Shown here: piece after piece, positions 1 through 7,645 of the stretch
Layout of the letters: every line of letters begins with the position of its first letter
Position numbering within the stretch: position 1 is the stretch's first letter
Assembly: GCA_002343445.1 (NCBI GenBank)
Contig: DDSP01000007.1
Coordinates: 27,792-39,898 of the forward strand
Reading direction: 5' to 3'
DNA: 12,107 bases
Source of the DNA: Chthonomonas sp. UBA2387
GTDB lineage: Bacteria; Armatimonadota; Fimbriimonadia; Fimbriimonadales; Fimbriimonadaceae
The notes under the pieces: model-generated
Seen by the model: the letters and a program-made list of their open reading frames with translations, nothing else
Told to the model about the DNA's origin: nothing
Databases searched by the model: none
Translations under genes and position numbers: made by a program

Positions 1-2
1 AG

Positions 3-2090
3 ACCATCCTCGCCCTCGAACAGGGCGGCCTGCGCTACCTGATCGCCGTGGACTCGCTCGCCCCGATGGCGACGGGCTTCATCATCGAGCCGCAGAGCTA
101 CCGCGTGCCCAAGCTCGCCTCGCGCAAGGAGTTCAGCTTCAGGTTCCCGGGGTGCGATTTCGCCCTCGCCACCACGGTCAACGCCCGCGACGGATCGCTC
201 TCCCGCGCGCAGCGCATTCAAGCCGAAGGTGGACGCCTTACGTTCGAACTCCAGGGCCCGACGCTGGATTCGGACCTCTACCTCTACGGCCGAATCCAGA
301 GCCTGAAGTCGCCGGATTATTGGGAGGGCTTCGACGCGCGCCGCGACGAGATGCTCTCGACGCTCACCCGCGTTCGGCCCGGCGCGGGATTCCGGGGGTT
401 GCTGAACCCCCTGGGGCGCATGCCCGCCATGGGCACGGCCTCGAACGACTTCGTGCCCGACAGCGAACTGCTCCGCATCGAGTTCGCCGACTACCTGCGC
501 CAGCGTTACCGCTCGGTGGAGACGGCTATGCGGGCCTGGTCCATGAGCAGCGCTCCGGTGCGCGACTTCCGCCATCTCGCTCGGCTCGTTCCGCTCTGGA
601 GCAGCACGCGCGGCCCGTCCCGACTTTGGGATCCCAAGGACGACAGCCTCTACCCCTGCGAGCCCCGACAATCGAACTATTGGAACGACCTCAAAGCCGT
701 GGTGGCTCAGGCCGAGACCAAGCGCTTCGCCTCGCTGACGCGGAGCCTTCAGGCTCTGACCGGCGCCCCCGTGGTGCAGGAGTTCGGGGGCTGGGCGTCG
801 GTGTATGAGAAGCGGTCTTCCGGCCTCACGGGCATCGGCGCGCGCGCCACGGGCACGGCGCTCAAAGACTTTGCCCACGACGCTGGCCCCGCCGTCTCGA
901 CTGGAATGCGATGGGGCAGTCCGTGTTGGATGCTGGCCACTGCCCTCGCTTGGCCCGCCAAGCCCACCGAGCAAGCCGCCGTCATGGACCTCGTCGCCGA
1001 GACGGCCGCGATGGGAATCCGAGGGTGGTACTTCCAGACGCGGGACGCAGATGCGATCCGCGCCATCGCGCAAGAGGCCGCTTCCCGCGCAACGGACTTC
1101 AGCTTGCCCCAGTGGAAGCCGAAGCCCCTCTTCTTCCCCGCCAACGCGCTCAACCCCGCGCACACGGCCCGCCTGCCCAACGGCTACTGGTGGCTTCCCT
1201 CGCCCGCCGATGGCGACCGCTTGGACTTCGGCTCGCGCGTGTTCGGATACCGCTACCGCGAACAAGGCCAGTCTTTTGTGGCTGTCTGGACCACGCTGGG
1301 CGGTGGACGCGTCAAGCTGCGGATGCTCGATCCCAAGGTGGCCAAGTTTGAAACCGTGGACGGATTCGACCCCAACCCCAAGATCGTCAAGGGTGGCGTC
1401 GAAGTGACCCTCTCGGACACCCCGCTCCGCATCTACGGGACCGAAGAGGTGCCCGTCCCCGAACCGAGCTTCGAAGAGACCGTCCAAGCGTTCGACGCCC
1501 TGCTCAAGCTCAACGAGACGATTCGCGTGGACCTGACCGAGGAGCGGTTCTTCTTCAAGGACGGCTTGAACGCCATGGACCGCAACCCCTTCTCGGGCTA
1601 CGAGTTGCTCCGCAACCAAGTGGACAAGGCCTCGCGCAAGGTGGGCCGGTTCGTCTGGCTCGAGGCGGAGAACATGAGGACGAACAACTTCAGTGCGGCG
1701 CTCACCGATCCCAGCGCCTCGCAACGCGGATGCCTCAGCTTGACGTCGCCCTTGGCCCTGGATTCCGAGCCCTTCGCGGTTGATGTGGCGCTCGGTTCGG
1801 TGCTGGCGGGTCAAGAGGTGGAGGTGTGGCTGGCGGCGCGAATCCCAGAGCGGTGCCGTCCGCTCGTCTCCACCGTGGTCAACGATGTGGCGTTGAAGAT
1901 CGCCGCCCCGCCTGTCGAGGGCTATGGCAACGGCTTCGCTTGGTTCCGGATGGGCGTCACGCGGTTGAAGCCCTCGCAGAACCGGCTTCGGATCCAGGTC
2001 GAGCCGACCGAAGGGATCGACCTCGCCATTGATGCCGTGGTGCTTTCGCAGCCTGGGTTCAGGCCCAGTGCCACGCGGAAGCCGTTCTGA
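3..2090 (+). CDS. Glycoside hydrolase-like protein (GH42/clan GH-A type) with C-terminal carbohydrate-binding-like domain, 5' partial
   Basis: The frame is open to the left edge, so the true start is upstream. A GTG at 48 is in frame, but the coding sequence before it looks continuous. About 695 residues are visible. Numbering from position 3, residues 161-179 (FADYLRQRYRSVETAMRAW) resemble the helix following strand 4 in GH42-type beta-galactosidases, where the usual form is F..WL..RYG..e.LN.AW. They are followed by a W/E-rich helix and a strand with PVVQEFGG, as in a TIM barrel. A second domain begins near residue 553 with VWLEAEN, a typical opening of CBM6/CBM35-like beta-sandwich modules, and runs to the C-terminus. 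The expected role is binding or cleaving a glycan outside the cytoplasm; the substrate cannot be told. The Asn-Glu expected before the FADYL helix is Asn148-Asp149 here, so activity is uncertain. The family call comes from motif memory and is moderate. The stop lies 34 nt before the next gene. Confidence 0.6.
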   Translation, partial: TILALEQGGLRYLIAVDSLAPMATGFIIEPQSYRVPKLASRKEFSFRFPGCDFALATTVNARDGSLSRAQRIQAEGGRLTFELQGPTLDSDLYLYGRIQSLKSPDYWEGFDARRDEMLSTLTRVRPGAGFRGLLNPLGRMPAMGTASNDFVPDSELLRIEFADYLRQRYRSVETAMRAWSMSSAPVRDFRHLARLVPLWSSTRGPSRLWDPKDDSLYPCEPRQSNYWNDLKAVVAQAETKRFASLTRSLQALTGAPVVQEFGGWASVYEKRSSGLTGIGARATGTALKDFAHDAGPAVSTGMRWGSPCWMLATALAWPAKPTEQAAVMDLVAETAAMGIRGWYFQTRDADAIRAIAQEAASRATDFSLPQWKPKPLFFPANALNPAHTARLPNGYWWLPSPADGDRLDFGSRVFGYRYREQGQSFVAVWTTLGGGRVKLRMLDPKVAKFETVDGFDPNPKIVKGGVEVTLSDTPLRIYGTEEVPVPEPSFEETVQAFDALLKLNETIRVDLTEERFFFKDGLNAMDRNPFSGYELLRNQVDKASRKVGRFVWLEAENMRTNNFSAALTDPSASQRGCLSLTSPLALDSEPFAVDVALGSVLAGQEVEVWLAARIPERCRPLVSTVVNDVALKIAAPPVEGYGNGFAWFRMGVTRLKPSQNRLRIQVEPTEGIDLAIDAVVLSQPGFRPSATRKPF

Positions 2091-2110
2091 GCCTGACTTG
2101 GCTGCCGGGG

Positions 2111-2116
2111 TACGAT
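2111..2116 (+). promoter_or_regulatory. -10-like hexamer TACGAT before the tagA-like gene
   Basis: TACGAT ends 8 nt before the ATG at 2125. This is the spacing at which transcription would begin at or next to the start codon and give a leaderless mRNA. No Shine-Dalgarno sequence lies between it and the ATG, and no good -35 hexamer is visible at 16-18 nt. The same arrangement recurs at 4739 and 9445. Its presence also favours ATG 2125 over the longer in-frame opening that begins inside the previous gene. Confidence 0.45.
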
Positions 2117-2124
2117 CTTCCAAC

Positions 2125-2886
2125 ATGACCGACTCCGCGGAATCGGGTTCGAGCACGTCGTCGCCTCGCGCGACGGGTCTGGTGCTCGGTGCCCCGGTGG
2201 ACTTGGTCACCATGGAAGGCGCGATGGCGCGCATCGGCGAGTTGATCGCCCGTGGCGAACCGTCTCAGGTGGTCACCGCCGACGCCAGCGGTCTCGTCGC
2301 CGCCCAAACCGATTCCCTCCTCGCATCGATCTATCGGTCGGCCGAGTTGGTCACGGCGGACAGCATCGGCGTGCTCTGGGCCCTCGGGCGCGGCGGGCAC
2401 AAGTTGGGTGAACGCGTCAGCGGCGTGGACTTGGTGGACCGGATCTGCGCGGCCAGCGCCGACAACGGTTGGCGCATCTTCTTCCTCGGCTCCGCGCCCG
2501 GAGTGGCCGAAACGGCCGCCGAGAAGCTGCGCCTCAAGTATCCCGGATGCAACATCGTGGGCACGCGGCACGGTTACTTCCCCGCCGAAAGCGATGCGTT
2601 GGTCGCTGAAGAAGTCGCGGCGTTTCAGCCAGACGTGCTGTTCGTGGCCATGGGTATCCCCAGGCAGGAGAAGTTCATCGCCGCCACCAAGGCCATTCAT
2701 CGCGCCAAGGTCTCCATCGGTGTCGGCGGGTCGTTGGACGTGTTCAGCGGCCGAGCGAAACGCGCGCCGGCGATCATCCAACGCCTGAACCTGGAGTGGC
2801 TTTGGCGAACGCTGCTCAACCCCAAGAAGCTGCCCAAAGCGCTCACGCTCCCCCGCTTCGTTTGGATGGTACTGACTCGACGATGA
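2125..2886 (+). CDS. WecG/TagA/CpsF family glycosyltransferase
   Basis: This 253-residue protein is a full-length member of the GT26 (WecG/TagA/CpsF) family. Such enzymes move a sugar, classically ManNAc or ManNAcA, from a UDP donor to a lipid-linked acceptor at the inner face of the membrane during surface-polymer synthesis. Family blocks appear in order: VVTADASGLV with Thr51, ADSIGV with Asp79, ERVSGVDLVDR, FFLGSAPGVAE, PDVLFVAMGIPRQEKF, IGVGGSLDVFSGRAKRAP and LEWLWRTLLNP. The 28-residue spacing of Thr51 and Asp79 matches the active-site Thr/Asp pair reported for TagA (T37/D65 as I recall). The family's usual PDG before that Asp region is changed to ADS. ATG 2125 is preferred to upstream in-frame starts because those lie inside the previous gene and ATG 2125 has a -10-like box in front. 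The stop overlaps the next start as ATGA. Acceptor and polymer are unknown. Confidence 0.9.
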   Translation: MTDSAESGSSTSSPRATGLVLGAPVDLVTMEGAMARIGELIARGEPSQVVTADASGLVAAQTDSLLASIYRSAELVTADSIGVLWALGRGGHKLGERVSGVDLVDRICAASADNGWRIFFLGSAPGVAETAAEKLRLKYPGCNIVGTRHGYFPAESDALVAEEVAAFQPDVLFVAMGIPRQEKFIAATKAIHRAKVSIGVGGSLDVFSGRAKRAPAIIQRLNLEWLWRTLLNPKKLPKALTLPRFVWMVLTRR

Positions 2887-3422
2887 GAATCTACACCAAG
2901 ACCGGCGACGACGGCACGACGGGCCTCTACGGGGGTACGCGCATCTCCAAGGCTTCCCTACGCACCGAGTGTCTTGGGACGCTCGACGAACTGAACTGCG
3001 CCATCGGGTTGGTGCTGGCCAGCGGCCCGACCCCTTCTTTGGTGGCGACCCTCGGCGCCATCCAACATCGGCTGTTCGACCTGGGCGCCGAGGTCGGGTG
3101 CGCGCCGGGCAAGCAGGTGCTCGTCTCGGTCGGGCCCGACGACATTCAGGTGTTGGAGAAGGACATCGACCGAATGGAGGCCGACCTGCCCGCTCTGGAC
3201 GCGTTCATTCTGCCGGGCGGCAAGGAACCCGGCGCAAGGCTCCACATGGCGAGGGCGATTTGCCGCCGCGCCGAGCGGTTGATGGTCGCACTTTCGAACG
3301 AAGAGCCGTTGAGACGCGATGCGATGGCGTGGATCAATCGTCTATCGGATTGGTTGTTCGTCGCCGCACGATACGCCAATCGCCAGTCCGGGGTGCCGGA
3401 CACCAAGTGGAGCAAGACCTAA
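2883..3422 (+). CDS. PduO-type ATP:cob(I)alamin adenosyltransferase
   Basis: This 179-residue protein is a PduO/MMAB-type corrinoid adenosyltransferase. It transfers the 5'-deoxyadenosyl group of ATP to cob(I)alamin to make coenzyme B12 in the cytoplasm. Visible hallmarks are the N-terminal ATP-binding loop TKTGDDGTTGLYGG (residues 5-18), the R...GTLDELN block, FDLGAEVG, the helix ARAICRRAERL, and near the C-terminus INRLSDWLFVAARYAN. Length is typical to slightly short. The start at 2883 is set by the ATGA overlap with the glycosyltransferase stop and by the conserved MRIYTKTG opening; an upstream ATG in this frame (2796) lies inside the neighbour. No other cobalamin gene is in view, so the link with a glycosyltransferase is probably operon packing and not shared function. 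Confidence 0.93.
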   Translation: MRIYTKTGDDGTTGLYGGTRISKASLRTECLGTLDELNCAIGLVLASGPTPSLVATLGAIQHRLFDLGAEVGCAPGKQVLVSVGPDDIQVLEKDIDRMEADLPALDAFILPGGKEPGARLHMARAICRRAERLMVALSNEEPLRRDAMAWINRLSDWLFVAARYANRQSGVPDTKWSKT

Positions 3423-3427
3423 AGACC

Positions 3428-4144
3428 ATGTTGACTCTCGGAATCGCCGCCATTGCCCTCGCTCAGCCCGCGCCCTCGGCCGCCTCGATCGTCTCGAAGA
3501 TGATCGCCCGCTACCACGGAGCCGAAAGCATGACGGGCACGATCACCATGCAGCAGGGCCTAGGTACGCAGACGGTCTCCGCGACCACGGTGCTCCAGTT
3601 CGAGCGTCCGAACAAGCTTTACATCCGCCAGTCGTTCAAGGGCGAGGAGGCCCGCGAGGTGCTGGTGACCTGCGACGGGCGACACTTCAGCTACAACACC
3701 CCCGAGAACCTGCCCGGCAGCGAGAATCTCAAGCGGCTGGTCGAGGCCGTGTCGACGCAGTTCGGTTCGTTGGATCTGGGCGGCGTGTATGCGGCGAGTT
3801 CCAAGCCCCTTCTCGATCGGTCCGTGCCGCTGGATCTGGCCATCTCGCGGAAGGAAGACCTGACCTATCGCCGCAACCAATGGGCGACGCTGGCCTACGC
3901 CGGCAAGACGGCGCTCCAGAAGGAGAGCGTGCATCGCATCACGGGGCGCTATCGTCCCTATGGCGAAGCCGACGTGACGGGTTCCTACGAGATGTACATC
4001 AACGAGGCCGGCGATCTGCGGCGCTACACGCTCACCACCCAACTCCAAGACTCCGGCCGCATCATGACGGTGATGGGCGCGTGGGACGTCAACCTCGTGG
4101 TCAACGGCAAGCCCGACCCCGCTCTGTTCCGAGTCGTGCGATGA
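3428..4144 (+). CDS. Exported LolA-like / outer-membrane lipoprotein-sorting-like protein
   Basis: This 238-residue protein has a short hydrophobic N-terminus (MLTLGIAAIALAQPAPS) that looks like a signal peptide, though its n-region lacks Lys or Arg. An in-frame GTG at 3407 would add seven residues including a Lys and is a possible alternative start. The mature part has the rhythm of the LolA/DUF2092 half-barrel: an early helix (IVSKMIARYHGAESMTGTITM), paired strands with FERPNKLYIRQ (residues 58-68), then VTCDGRHFSYN (residues 80-90), and a late strand pair (DLRRYTLTTQL) ending in VNGKPDPALFRV. Members of this fold carry lipids or lipoproteins in the periplasm, or have unknown envelope roles. 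It starts 5 nt after the PduO stop and its own stop overlaps the next ATG (ATGA), which supports co-transcription. The fold call is an inference from pattern; a specific substrate cannot be assigned. Confidence 0.6.
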   Translation: MLTLGIAAIALAQPAPSAASIVSKMIARYHGAESMTGTITMQQGLGTQTVSATTVLQFERPNKLYIRQSFKGEEAREVLVTCDGRHFSYNTPENLPGSENLKRLVEAVSTQFGSLDLGGVYAASSKPLLDRSVPLDLAISRKEDLTYRRNQWATLAYAGKTALQKESVHRITGRYRPYGEADVTGSYEMYINEAGDLRRYTLTTQLQDSGRIMTVMGAWDVNLVVNGKPDPALFRVVR

Positions 4145-4743
4145 GGAGCGACGCGCCCCGCGATTGGGTCGGCAGTCCGGTCCTCGTTCGCGGCGCGGTC
4201 ACGCTTCGGTTGGTCCAGCCGACCGACTTGCATGCCCTGTGGTCGGTCACGCCGCCCGACACGTTTCGGTACTACCCTTCGCTTCGGCCCGAAGACGCTA
4301 GCTGGGAGGCGTTCGAGGCCTTCGGCAGCACCCTCTTGAGCTTGAGCGACAACGCGGCGTTTCTCGTCCTCGACGGCGAGCGGGTCGTGGGATGCTCCAG
4401 CATGATGGACCTACGCCCCCACGATCGCGGCGTCGAAGTGGGCCGCACGTGGTACTCGGAGGAGGCGCGCGGCACCCACATCAACCCCACGGCCAAGCTC
4501 CTGCTCTTCGGTCACGCGTTCGAGACGATGGACGCCGTGCGGGTCCAACTCAAGACCGACGCGCGCAACGAACGCAGCCGCCGGGCGATCCTGAAAGCGG
4601 GCGCGAAGTTCGAAGGCATCCTTCGGAGACACCTCCTGACGTGCGACGGCATCTACCGCGACACGGCCATGTACAGCGTGATCCGCGAAGAGTGGCCCGC
4701 AGTGCGCGACGCCCTCACGGAACGGCTCCGTTTGGCTGTATGA
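4141..4743 (+). CDS. GNAT-family N-acetyltransferase (RimJ/RimL-like)
   Basis: This 200-residue cytoplasmic acetyltransferase belongs to the Acetyltransf_3 (RimJ/RimL-like) branch and uses acetyl-CoA to acylate an amine on a protein or small molecule. The opening VRGAVTLRLVQPTDLHALW is the typical first strand and helix. EVGRTWYSEEARGTHINPTAKLLLFGHAFE holds the acetyl-CoA-binding turn at residues 110-115, and KTDARNERSRRAILKAGAKFEGILRRH (residues 138-164) is the conserved C-terminal block with its asparagine at 143. The end (YSVIREEWPAVRDALTERL) also matches the family. Start and stop are both fixed by four-base overlaps with neighbours (ATGA at 4141 and at 4740). The substrate is unknown; the family includes ribosomal-protein and antibiotic acetyltransferases, and nothing here chooses among them. 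Confidence 0.87.
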   Translation: MRSDAPRDWVGSPVLVRGAVTLRLVQPTDLHALWSVTPPDTFRYYPSLRPEDASWEAFEAFGSTLLSLSDNAAFLVLDGERVVGCSSMMDLRPHDRGVEVGRTWYSEEARGTHINPTAKLLLFGHAFETMDAVRVQLKTDARNERSRRAILKAGAKFEGILRRHLLTCDGIYRDTAMYSVIREEWPAVRDALTERLRLAV

Positions 4744-4744
4744 T
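4739..4744 (+). promoter_or_regulatory. -10-like hexamer TATGAT before the M1 peptidase
   Basis: TATGAT, one change from the TATAAT consensus, overlaps the end of the acetyltransferase gene. It is followed after 7 nt by the ATG at 4752. This would allow a leaderless transcript of the peptidase alone, in addition to operon read-through. No convincing -35 element is seen. If functional, it argues for the 4752 start over the ATG at 4740 that is part of the ATGA overlap. Confidence 0.4.
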
Positions 4745-7202
4745 TACCGGCATGACGCTTCGTCGTCCCCTCGTGTCCCTTGCCCTCGTGGCGCTTGTCT
4801 CCCTCGCCGCACTTTCTTCGGCCCAAGGTCGTCGCAACCCGTTCGACCCGGCCAACCTCAAACCCCAGTACGCCCCCGATCGGCAGTTCGACCTGATCCA
4901 CGTCGAACTCGACCTCGAAGTGGACTACCCCGGCAGGATGCTCCGCGGCAAAGTGGTCAACCACGTGTCGCCGTTCCGGACGACAGGCGAGCCCCTGCTC
5001 ATCCACGCGGGCGAAAGTCTGGAAGTGCTCGAGACGACGGTCAACGGTCGAGCCGTGCCGTTCAAGCGCGAAGGTCGCAACCTCTACATTCAGGCGGGCG
5101 AAGTGGCCGGCGGCAAGACCGTTCAACTCGGCACCACGTACCGCTCCAAGGAACTCAAGGGCGGCACGTTCGGCGAAGAAGGGGGCTGGCACTGGATCGA
5201 ACCCACCGACGGCGTCGAGACGCGCGTCGGCTTCTGGACCCAAGGCGAGACCGAATACAACAGCGAATGGGTCCCGACTTGGGACTACCCCAACGACTTC
5301 GCGACCAGCGAGACGCGCACGACCGTTCCCTCGGGCTGGGAAGTCCTCGGCAATGGCAAGCTCATGGGTCGGCAAACCACCCGGAACACGACCACGTTCC
5401 ACTGGAAGATGGAGCAGCCCCACGCCACGTACCTGCTGGCCCTCTATGGCGGTCCGCTCGATATCGAGCGAGCCACGTGGGAAGGCGTCGAACTGCTCTA
5501 CGTCGTCCCCAAGGGCTACCGCAACCTGATCGCGCCCAGCTTCGACGACACCCCCGACATGCTGCGCGTGTTCAGCAAGGTCACGGGCGTGAAGTACCCG
5601 TGGAACAAGTACGCGCAGAGCGCCATGTACGACTTCGGCGGCGGCATGGAGAACGTGACGAACACGATCCTCGGGTTCTTCAACCTCACCGACGGCAAGG
5701 CGAACTTCCGGGGCATGGCGGGCCTCAACGCCCACGAACTCGCCCACCAGTGGTTCGGCGACCTCGTGACCTGCAATACGTGGGGCGACATCTGGCTCAA
5801 CGAGAGTTTCGCGACGTTCTTCGAGACCGTCTACATGGAACACGCCCGAGGCAAAGCTGCCTACGAACAGGAGACGGACGGCAATATGAGGGGCTACTTC
5901 CAAGAGGCCCGGAGGTACATGCGGCCGCTCTCGACCAACCTGTACCCCAATGGCGACGCCATGTTCGACTCGCACTCGTACCCCAAGGGGGCGGTGGTGT
6001 TGCACACCATGCGGCGCTTCGTGGGCGACGAGGCGTTCTTCAAGGGCATCAACCTGTACCTCACGCGACACCGCCACCAACCTGTCGAAACCTACCAACT
6101 CGAACGAGCCATGACCGACGCCAGCGGCATCAACATGAAGCCGTTCTTCGACCAGTGGGTCCGCGCGCCGGGGCACCCCGTGATCGGGTTCGAGTGGACT
6201 TGGAACGAGGAGACCAAGGAAGTTGTGGCCACGGTCAAGCAGACGCAGAACACGGCCAACGGCACCCCGATCTACCAGATCGCAGCGAAGGTCGGCTTCA
6301 TCGAGGGCGGTCAGCTTACGGAGTCGAGCGCACCGCTGTCGGCGGATTCGCACGAGTTCAGGTTCAAGCGGGACCGCAAACCTGATGCCGTCCTGTTCGA
6401 CCCGCACCACGACTTCCTGCGCGAGTACGAGCCCAAGTGGGCGACCGAGGAATTGGCCAGCATCGTCCGATTCGCGCCTAATGCGATTGATCGGGACGAG
6501 GCGTTGGGGCAGTTGATGGAGGCCGACATGGCCGCCGCAATCGCACTCCTTCCCGTGATCGAAGCGGATCAAGGCGCGTTTCCCGTGTTCGGCACCACCC
6601 GTCGGCTCGCCAACGCGCGGAATCCCGAACTGCGTGCGTTCTTCCGCAACGAACTGAAGCACGAGAACTTCGGGCGACGGACCGACGCCGTTCGGGGCTT
6701 GGCCCAACTCGGATTGGAAGACGAAGACGTCCGCACTTTTGTCGGGCTGATCAGCGGACAGCAGCCGACCCCCGTGGTGCTCGCCGCCATGAGCGGGTTG
6801 GCCGACAAGGGCGTCGAGACGCACTACCCAACGCTGCTCGCCGCGACACGGATGGAATCCCTGCGCGACGTGATCGCCAACAACGCGTTCCGGCACCTGG
6901 CTACGGTGAAACAGGGCCAAGACCTGATCCTGACCACGGCCACGCGAGGTTCGGGTGTGTTGCGCAAGCGCACGATCGCGGCGCTTGGCAACCTGCCAGC
7001 TGCGATGAGCAACGAGCGGGACTCCGCTTTGCGGGCCTGTCTGCGCGATGCCGACTGGGAGACCGTGCTCGCCGCCGTCCGCGTGGTCCAACAGAACAAG
7101 ATCGAGGGGCTTTACGCCGAGGTCGAACTGGCTTCCAAGCGCAACGGCCCCTACGGCGCGAAGTTCTACTTGGATCGCGTGGTGAAGCAGTTGAGCGGTT
7201 AG
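4740..7202 (+). CDS. Secreted M1-family zinc aminopeptidase with helical C-terminal repeat region
   Basis: This protein of about 820 residues is an M1 (gluzincin) metallopeptidase expected to remove N-terminal amino acids outside the cytoplasm. A hydrophobic signal peptide (core VSLALVALVSLAALSSA) follows a start at 4740 or 4752. The 4740 start overlaps the acetyltransferase stop as ATGA; 4752 has a -10-like box 7 nt upstream. Numbering from 4740, the substrate-anchoring GxMEN motif is GGMEN at 301-305, the zinc motif HELAH is at 332-336 with the third ligand Glu355 in NESF, exactly HExxH-18-E, and the likely catalytic Tyr414 is in SYPKG. The C-terminal ~240 residues (from about SIVRFAPNAIDRDEALGQL) look like HEAT/ARM-type helical repeats, as in many large M1 enzymes. 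All catalytic residues are present, so it should be active. It is the last gene of the cluster; a hairpin about 70 bp downstream may end transcription. Confidence 0.93.
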   Translation: MITGMTLRRPLVSLALVALVSLAALSSAQGRRNPFDPANLKPQYAPDRQFDLIHVELDLEVDYPGRMLRGKVVNHVSPFRTTGEPLLIHAGESLEVLETTVNGRAVPFKREGRNLYIQAGEVAGGKTVQLGTTYRSKELKGGTFGEEGGWHWIEPTDGVETRVGFWTQGETEYNSEWVPTWDYPNDFATSETRTTVPSGWEVLGNGKLMGRQTTRNTTTFHWKMEQPHATYLLALYGGPLDIERATWEGVELLYVVPKGYRNLIAPSFDDTPDMLRVFSKVTGVKYPWNKYAQSAMYDFGGGMENVTNTILGFFNLTDGKANFRGMAGLNAHELAHQWFGDLVTCNTWGDIWLNESFATFFETVYMEHARGKAAYEQETDGNMRGYFQEARRYMRPLSTNLYPNGDAMFDSHSYPKGAVVLHTMRRFVGDEAFFKGINLYLTRHRHQPVETYQLERAMTDASGINMKPFFDQWVRAPGHPVIGFEWTWNEETKEVVATVKQTQNTANGTPIYQIAAKVGFIEGGQLTESSAPLSADSHEFRFKRDRKPDAVLFDPHHDFLREYEPKWATEELASIVRFAPNAIDRDEALGQLMEADMAAAIALLPVIEADQGAFPVFGTTRRLANARNPELRAFFRNELKHENFGRRTDAVRGLAQLGLEDEDVRTFVGLISGQQPTPVVLAAMSGLADKGVETHYPTLLAATRMESLRDVIANNAFRHLATVKQGQDLILTTATRGSGVLRKRTIAALGNLPAAMSNERDSALRACLRDADWETVLAAVRVVQQNKIEGLYAEVELASKRNGPYGAKFYLDRVVKQLSG

Positions 7203-7253
7203 CGCGGTCGGTTGCACGCTGCGCGAACGCGCGAGTCTGAACACGGTCGGGAA

Positions 7254-7266
7254 AACCCATGCCACC
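7254..7266 (+). repeat. 13-bp direct repeat, copy 1 (AACCCATGCCACC)
   Basis: An identical 13-mer occurs again at 7595-7607, 341 bp away in the same intergenic gap. A 13-bp match is unlikely by chance in a gap of this length. Both copies are followed by a similar short C/G-rich run, and nothing shows a coding role. Confidence 0.5.
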
Positions 7267-7272
7267 CGGACC

Positions 7273-7301
7273 GGACGCGTTTGCTCTTGCCCCACGCGTC
7301 C
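7273..7301 (+). terminator. Candidate terminator hairpin after the peptidase gene
   Basis: A perfect 8-bp inverted repeat, GGACGCGT (7273-7280) and ACGCGTCC (7294-7301), with a 13-nt loop, lies 70 bp after the peptidase stop and is followed by CTTTGG. The stem is strong, but there is no real T-run, so rho-independent termination is only a suggestion. It could equally be a processing or mRNA-stability hairpin. Confidence 0.35.
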
Positions 7302-7390
7302 CTTTGGAGTCTTCGTCTCTGGAGTCTGGGACGACGGAACTGACCCGACGGTCGAGAGTCGAACCTCAGGGTGACGCGGGGTGGGTCGGA

Positions 7391-7422
7391 GCCTGAGTCG
7401 TGGCTGCGTCCACGAAGCAGGC
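7391..7422. repeat. Imperfect inverted repeat (two 5-bp stems)
   Basis: GCCTG (7391-7395) pairs with CAGGC (7418-7422), and inside a symmetric 3x3 mismatch CGTGG (7399-7403) pairs with CCACG (7410-7414) around a 6-nt loop. It lies in non-coding DNA; function unknown. Confidence 0.4.
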
Positions 7423-7483
7423 CATTGGACTGTGTGTCTCATGGAAGGGCGCACCGGACCAGAGTCCCACCCCTCACCCCTAG

Positions 7484-7542
7484 CCCCTCTCCCACCGACG
7501 GCACGCTTCCGCATGCGGAAGGCCTCCACGGTGGACGAGGGG
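7484..7542. repeat. 59-bp imperfect palindrome, possible dispersed repeat element
   Basis: Three nested arms share one centre near 7513: CCCCTC (7484-7489) with GAGGGG (7537-7542), CCACCG (7492-7497) with CGGTGG (7529-7534), and the perfect 16-bp palindrome CTTCCGCATGCGGAAG at 7506-7521. The left flank (CCCTCACCCCTAGCCCCTCT, 7471-7490) has the look of the C-rich intergenic palindromic repeats found many times in some bacterial genomes. That resemblance is from memory and would need a genome-wide search. It could form a long hairpin or cruciform. Confidence 0.5.
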
Positions 7543-7594
7543 GACCGGAAAGCGCCACCTCGGCCGCCCTACAGAAGGGTGCTGGACAGTCGCG

Positions 7595-7607
7595 AACCCA
7601 TGCCACC
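7595..7607 (+). repeat. 13-bp direct repeat, copy 2 (AACCCATGCCACC)
   Basis: Identical to 7254-7266. The two copies bracket the 59-bp palindrome and the 32-bp inverted repeat, which would fit an element boundary, but no target-site duplication is evident. Confidence 0.5.
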
Positions 7608-7645
7608 TGCCGAACCACGAGCCTGAAAGTCACTAGGACGGGACT

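Noticed and set aside
3319..4140. N-terminal extension of the acetyltransferase frame back to 3319
   Set aside because: The translation before 4141 is low-complexity Arg/His/Gly and overlaps the LolA-like gene. The family N-terminus and the ATGA overlap fit ATG 4141.
7203..7250. GC-rich dyads right after the peptidase stop (GCGCGAACGCGC) as a terminator
   Set aside because: The stem is only 4 bp with a workable loop and there is no T-run; the 8-bp repeat at 7273-7301 is the better candidate.
4653..7529. 958-codon open frame on the minus strand opposite the M1 peptidase
   Set aside because: It is rich in Arg, Val, Glu, His and Gly with no family resemblance, and it lies entirely antisense to a well-supported gene. 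Codon bias in GC-rich DNA keeps this frame open by chance.
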